Below are positions 28,339-29,313 of a stretch of DNA of 29,313 nt, one piece after another. The notes below the pieces were generated by a model that saw only the letters and a list, made by a program, of their open reading frames with translations, did not search any database and was not told where the DNA came from. The DNA is taken from IMG/VR virus record IMGVR_UViG_3300023184_000405, positions 1 to 29,313 of that record. The stretch is one strand, 5' to 3'. How positions within the stretch are numbered: the stretch's first letter is position 1; every line of letters begins with the position of its first letter. The DNA is from a virus. Position numbers and translations under genes: made by a program.

Positions 28339-28560
28339 TTAGCGGGGCTCCTGCTTGCCCTCGTAGGTGTCACGCTGGAGCGTGTAGTCGATGCCAGACA
28401 TGGCCTCGCACACCGCCTCCACCTGCTCTTGCAGGATGGGCTGCTGGTGCTTGAGTTTGTACTGGATGGACAGCAGGGTGGAGACTGCCACGCTGATGTC
28501 GCGGAGCAGGAGGTCTTGGTCGTCGTGGGAGATGACCACTGGCTGGCTGGGTTGTTTCAT
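28339..28560 (-). CDS. Small helical protein
   Basis: 73 aa from ATG 28560; the larger frame extending to 28917 overlaps another gene and is rejected. MKQPSQPVVISHDDQDLLLR, SVAVSTLLSIQYKLKHQQPI and EAVCEAMSGIDYTLQRDTYE. Predicted helical. Leader CACCCCACCACC precedes ATG. Function unknown. Confidence 0.55.
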   Translation of the reverse strand: MKQPSQPVVISHDDQDLLLRDISVAVSTLLSIQYKLKHQQPILQEQVEAVCEAMSGIDYTLQRDTYEGKQEPR

Positions 28561-28583
28561 GGTGGTGGGGTGGAGAGTGGTGC

Positions 28584-28826
28584 TCAGTAGTCGAGGCGGT
28601 CTCGGGTGCAGACCAGCAGGGTGCCAGTCATAGCGGAGAGCATGATGGCCGCGTCCTCCAGACGCTGGGTCGGGGACTTGCCGCTGTCCGCCAGCATCAG
28701 CGGCTGCTTGTTGTAGGAGTCGAGGGCTCGCTCGTACTCGCACAGCATACGCTGGATGGTCTGCACGCTGGCGTGGCAGCGGTAGTGGGCTTCGGCTTCG
28801 GACTCGGGCTTGTTGGGTGTGGGCAT
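28584..28826 (-). CDS. Hypothetical protein
   Basis: 80 aa. MPTPNKPESEAEAHYRCHAS, VQTIQRMLCEYERALDSYNK, RLEDAAIMLSAMTGTLLVC. Helical with a heptad-like centre. Leader CTCTCCCCCACACACACC precedes ATG. No family recognised. Confidence 0.5.
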   Translation of the reverse strand: MPTPNKPESEAEAHYRCHASVQTIQRMLCEYERALDSYNKQPLMLADSGKSPTQRLEDAAIMLSAMTGTLLVCTRDRLDY

Positions 28827-28962
28827 GGTGTGTGTGGGGGAGAGGGGAGTGGCTCAGAGTCGGGGCTTGAGTCGGGGACTCAGCGGGGGGACTCGTCAGT
28901 GGCGGCTTGACCGCCATACAGCCCAGCGTTGGCTGGGGCTGTTTCGTCCTTGGGCTGGGGGC
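28827..28962. other. Gap with two adjacent hairpins and GAGTCGGGG repeats
   Basis: TGGCGG (28900-28905) pairs with CCGCCA (28911-28916), and ACAGCCC with AGC (28918-28927) pairs with GCT and GGGCTGT (28932-28942), one base apart. Upstream on the + strand are GAGTCGGGG repeats and the CCCCCACACACACC leader of the 28584-28826 gene. No gene is visible. Possible transcription end or RNA processing region. Confidence 0.5.
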
Positions 28963-29307
28963 TTAGAGCTCGGTGGTGGAGCCGTCAGCGATTTCGACGA
29001 CCAGCGGGGTCTTGGGCTTCGGGCCACGCTTGGCGGCGGGGGGCTTGGGCAGGGCGAGGACGTAGGGCTTGAGCGCGCGGAGGGCGGCTTGGGCTTGCGT
29101 CCACTGGGTGCCCCAGATGGCCCCGCCGTGGTTGCCGAGCAGGGAGCGGAGGCCGTCGTCGAACGCCTTGACGCTGTCAGCGGGGGCGGTGGTCGGCTCC
29201 GTCTCCGACACCAGCATGGAGATGGCCTCGATGATGCAGGCGACCTCGGGGATGCTGGAGCCGGTGGGCTTGGCGGTGGCGGTGGTGGTGGTGGTGGTGG
29301 TGCTCAT
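28963..29307 (-). CDS. Hypothetical protein with poly-Thr start and AT-hook-like basic segment
   Basis: 114 aa. Starts MSTTTTTTTATAKPTG, encoded by ACC repeats like those in the leaders, then a helical region (PEVACIIEAISMLVSETEP) and KAFDDGLRSLLGNHGGAIWG; near the end PPAAKRGPKPKTPL resembles an AT-hook. May bind DNA; function otherwise unknown. ATG follows CACACC. Highest GC coding in the window. It ends 21 nt right of the tandem hairpins. Confidence 0.55.
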   Translation of the reverse strand: MSTTTTTTTATAKPTGSSIPEVACIIEAISMLVSETEPTTAPADSVKAFDDGLRSLLGNHGGAIWGTQWTQAQAALRALKPYVLALPKPPAAKRGPKPKTPLVVEIADGSTTEL

Positions 29308-29313
29308 GGTGTG

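Noticed and set aside
28561-28917. N-terminal extension of the 28339-28560 gene
   Set aside because: The extension overlaps the 28584-28826 gene and a repeat-rich gap and has an unlikely Pro/Arg/Ser composition; the ATG at 28560 follows a proper C/A leader.

Overview
The window is part of a tailed double-stranded DNA phage (or prophage) genome with a siphophage-type layout. Evidence: portal end, S49 prohead protease, scaffold-like coiled coil, HK97-fold-type coat protein, head-tail and tail genes with a short tape measure, a tail fibre and holins on the + strand; ERF annealing protein, RecB-like exonuclease, RusA resolvase, ATP-dependent DNA ligase, HTH replication protein and DnaC-like helicase loader on the - strand. 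Large terminase lies off the left edge if the order is standard. No integrase, DNA polymerase, tRNA, IS or CRISPR was seen. The host cannot be named. It is probably one that tolerates start sites without Shine-Dalgarno (SD) sequences, because almost no gene here has one.

Layout. 1-12618 (+) is the late operon: portal, protease, scaffold, coat, a strong intrinsic terminator after the coat gene (3032-3068), connector and tail-completion genes, tail tube, an apparent pseudoknot over the next start codon (5250-5287), chaperone-like gene, tape measure, three tail-tip/fibre genes, then a lipoprotein-like three-pass membrane protein, a LydA-type holin and two small membrane proteins. 12608-24618 (-) is a long tightly overlapping early operon: a putative HTH regulator, PD-(D/E)XK-like protein, a coiled-coil cassette with GTG starts, an Arm-domain-like orphan, an apparent structured RNA (15346-15429), ERF, a lytic transglycosylase, DnaC-like and HTH replication genes, exonuclease, RusA, several unknowns, a DUF932 protein and DNA ligase. 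A 278-bp control region (24619-24896) holds a leftward sigma70-like promoter, short repeats, an 18-bp palindrome and a 65-nt imperfect hairpin. 24897-29307 (-) is a second leftward block of small accessory proteins, becoming visibly GC-rich after about 27.7 kb.

The genes fit together as a recombination-dependent replication module (exonuclease + ERF + RusA + ligase, with helicase loading by the HTH/DnaC pair) facing a virion/lysis module, the two converging at 12608-12625. The muramidase-like enzyme is in the leftward block while the holins are in the late operon.

The most unusual signal is non-coding. Many leftward genes start right after C/A-rich leaders built of CAC, CCAC or CA repeats, and many leaders in 24-29 kb also carry a recurring AGCCCCGCTTT-type motif next to the preceding stop codon. 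Some upstream genes read through this leader in frame and end in poly-Thr tails. Late genes instead share a TTGACAA...AAA..CC-ATG element at three non-overlapping junctions.
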